From: an uncultured Candidatus Melainabacteria bacterium
GTDB taxonomy: Bacteria > Cyanobacteriota > Vampirovibrionia > Gastranaerophilales > Gastranaerophilaceae
Assembly: GCA_937898445.1 (NCBI GenBank)
Contig: CALEJY010000221.1
Coordinates: forward strand, 1 to 7,253
Direction: 5' to 3'
DNA: 7,253 nt
Shown piece after piece: positions 5,359-7,253 of the stretch (positions are counted from its first letter, which is position 1; the number at the start of each line of letters is the position of its first letter). The notes beneath the pieces were generated by a model that did not search any database, was not told the DNA's origin, and was given only the letters and a program-made list of their open reading frames with translations. The translations under genes were made by a program, and so were the position numbers.

Positions 5359-7253
5359 TTAATACATTATATCGCCTACACCGAAAGTGAAGTAACCGTT
5401 TTTGTTACCGTTACTACCCGGATTTGTAAGCGGAATACCGTAATCGATAGACAAAGGTCCCATTCCCGGTACATATAGTTTTAAACCAACACCGGCAGAT
5501 ACTGCATAAAGCGGTCTGTCGTAGATTTTATCCGTAATTGATGGGTTGAAGATTTTACCGGCATCAGCCCAAACAGTAAATCTCAAGTTGTTTAAGAAAT
5601 TAATTCTTGTTCTGTCAAGGAACGGAATTGGTGTCGCAAATTCTGCACTACCCATAATGAATGCGTCGCCTGTACCAACACCACTCATTTTGAAACCTCT
5701 GATAGTGTAAGGACCACCTAAACGGTATGCCATAACTTCCGGCATGTTATCACCGTGAATTTTTCCGCCACCTTTAGCCGTGAATGATAAAGATGATTTC
5801 TTCCCAACCGGAACATATTGTTTAACCATACCGGTTAACTTACCGTGAGTTTTGTCAAAATCAAGAATTCCAAATTCTTCATCAAATCTCAAGCTTGCCA
5901 TTGTACCTTTTCTGGTAACTGTTGCGCTATCTCTTGTGTCATACAAAAGAGCAGGACTTAAAGATAAGAACAAACCGCCATCAAGTTGTCTTGCACGTTC
6001 TGAAATCGGAATATTATATCTAGAATACAAACTTGCGATTTTACCTGCATCACCTTCAGATACATCAATATTTTCAAGTCCTAAAGAGAAAGTTCCTGTT
6101 ACATGTTTGTTGAATTTCATTCTATGCGCAACAGTTGCTTCAGCACCAATTCTTCTTTCAATAGCAAGTGGAACTTGGTAAGAACCGAAATCCCTGTAGA
6201 AAATCTTACTCATCAAAGATGTATCGGCGTTATAAAAATATGGTTTGAAATAACTCAATTCAGCCTGCAAGTTCATACGGCGTTTGATAGATGAGTCGTT
6301 TAAGATTACACCAGTACCAGCAATACCGTTAAGGGAAATTCTTTCGTTTCTTCCCATAAAGTTGTTATCTGCAATTCCGACAGACCCGAATACACCGGTT
6401 ACAGAGTCGATACCACCACCAACTGAAATACTTGCTGTTCTTTGTTCTTCAATATTAATTGTAATATCGTACTTGTCAGGATCGTCAGTCGGTTCGATTT
6501 CTCTTGTTACGTCTTTGAATGCTTGTGTTGCATAAAGCCTTACCAAATCTTCTTTTAACAAGTTTTCATTATAAACTTGTCCGGGTTCAGTCAAAACATT
6601 TCTTTCGATAACGTAATCTTTTGTTTTTTCGTTACCGGAAATCAAAATTCTGTTGATTGTTCCTTCTTTGATATCAATGTTTACTGTTCCATCTGGATCG
6701 TCAGAAACTGAATCAATTCTTGCTAAAATATAACCTTTTGAACTGTAGCAATCTTGAATTTTTGCAATCGCATTGTTTAGTTCAGAGATATTTTGCGGCT
6801 TACCTTTCATCGGAAGAAGGTAGGATAAAATTTCGTCAGTAGAAATTACGGTATTTCCTTCAATAGTAAAATCTGTTACGGGAGCGTTTTCTGTTACAAC
6901 AATTTTTAAAGTGATAGTGCCGTCAGAATTGTTCACAGGGATTGCACGCATGTTTTCTGTAAAATATCCCATTTCGTAGATAGCTTTAAGGTCACGTTGC
7001 ACAAGTTCTCTGCTATATGTATCTCCGGCTTGAAGTTTCATTTGTTGCAAAATTAGAGATTTGTCAATAACGTTGTTCCCAACAAATTCAATGTTTTTAA
7101 TTTTTCTTTTTTCTGAAGTGTTTGCAGTAGTGCTTACTGCTGCAGAAGTTGTAGGAGTTTCGTCAAAAGAAGTTTGCGTAGCAGTAGGTGTTTGAAGGTC
7201 ATGTACTTCCGTATCATTTGCGCCACCCCAGAAATTCCCACGTGCAGCACATT
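5359..7253 (-). CDS. bamA: BamA/Omp85 outer-membrane assembly protein, 5' partial
   Basis: The reading frame is open from the right edge to TAA at 5361-5359, giving 630 complete visible codons; the start and any signal peptide lie outside. Numbering from the edge, residues 1-50 are a Thr/Ser/Ala-rich linker. Three POTRA repeats follow at about 51-122 (KIKNIEFVGNNVIDKS), 124-197 (VTDFTIEGNTVISTDEI) and 198-270 (INRILISGNEKTKDYVI). The rest is a 16-strand-type barrel with ADNNFMGRNE early and GGPYTIRGF at about 512-520, whose RGF tip is the conserved loop-6 motif. The end is GYFTFGVGDIMY. Three POTRAs are typical of cyanobacterial Omp85, whereas proteobacterial BamA has five; more could lie upstream but the low-complexity linker argues against it. 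It inserts beta-barrel proteins into the outer membrane. A TTG at 7050 is not the start, because it falls inside the first POTRA. Confidence 0.93.
   Translation of the reverse strand, partial: CAARGNFWGGANDTEVHDLQTPTATQTSFDETPTTSAAVSTTANTSEKRKIKNIEFVGNNVIDKSLILQQMKLQAGDTYSRELVQRDLKAIYEMGYFTENMRAIPVNNSDGTITLKIVVTENAPVTDFTIEGNTVISTDEILSYLLPMKGKPQNISELNNAIAKIQDCYSSKGYILARIDSVSDDPDGTVNIDIKEGTINRILISGNEKTKDYVIERNVLTEPGQVYNENLLKEDLVRLYATQAFKDVTREIEPTDDPDKYDITINIEEQRTASISVGGGIDSVTGVFGSVGIADNNFMGRNERISLNGIAGTGVILNDSSIKRRMNLQAELSYFKPYFYNADTSLMSKIFYRDFGSYQVPLAIERRIGAEATVAHRMKFNKHVTGTFSLGLENIDVSEGDAGKIASLYSRYNIPISERARQLDGGLFLSLSPALLYDTRDSATVTRKGTMASLRFDEEFGILDFDKTHGKLTGMVKQYVPVGKKSSLSFTAKGGGKIHGDNMPEVMAYRLGGPYTIRGFKMSGVGTGDAFIMGSAEFATPIPFLDRTRINFLNNLRFTVWADAGKIFNPSITDKIYDRPLYAVSAGVGLKLYVPGMGPLSIDYGIPLTNPGSNGNKNGYFTFGVGDIMY

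Noticed and set aside
5852..6535. Plus-strand open frames opposite bamA (109, 63 and 83 codons)
   Set aside because: They overlap the conserved Omp85 barrel on the other strand and look like shadows.
7048..7050. TTG codon as the start of bamA, giving 563 residues
   Set aside because: It lies within the first POTRA repeat, and the same frame continues open to the window edge with POTRA sequence, so the gene is 5' truncated by the window.

Overview
The window looks like chromosomal DNA of an AT-rich diderm (double-membrane) bacterium. The best guess is the non-photosynthetic cyanobacterial lineage Vampirovibrionia/Gastranaerophilales ('Melainabacteria'). The evidence is an Omp85/BamA protein with three visible POTRA repeats (the cyanobacterial number), a Skp/OmpH chaperone, a uridine phosphorylase of the type I associate with gut Firmicutes, and a divergent GH77 glucanotransferase. 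This assignment is inference from gene content and recalled family features, and no database search was possible.

Layout. Positions 7253 to 591 hold five minus-strand genes reading right to left: bamA (5' end outside the window), ompH/skp, udp, a soluble FlhA-type (FHIPEP) protein and a malQ-like GH77 enzyme. Gaps of 17, 16, 11 and 47 bp, with good Shine-Dalgarno sequences before ompH, udp and the FHIPEP gene, suggest one operon; the last gene may be less tightly coupled. A small plus-strand XRE-type regulator (343-582) converges on malQ, with 8 bp between the two stop codons.

The left end (1-342) is more than spacer. Reading left from 262 there is a reading frame with no stop to the window edge. 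It is preceded by an AGGAG ribosome binding site and by a near-consensus sigma-70 promoter (TTGACA, 17 bp, TATTAT). Its body is made largely of repeats: two related GTCAT-headed, REP-like elements near the edge, an imperfect 34-bp direct repeat 84 bp apart and so in the same codon phase, and a short hairpin. The regulator and this leftward frame share an 80-bp AT-rich control region with perfect palindromes, one of which overlaps the regulator's start codon. That arrangement suggests autoregulation and control of the divergent gene.

How the genes fit together. BamA and Skp/OmpH insert and chaperone outer-membrane proteins. Udp (pyrimidine nucleoside salvage) and the GH77 enzyme (alpha-glucan metabolism) are cytosolic. 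The FHIPEP protein is the least expected: it keeps the export-gate cytoplasmic domain of FlhA, lacks the membrane domain, and carries a DUF4177-like N-terminus plus a coiled coil. It and the repeat-built leftward frame are the two parts most worth following up.
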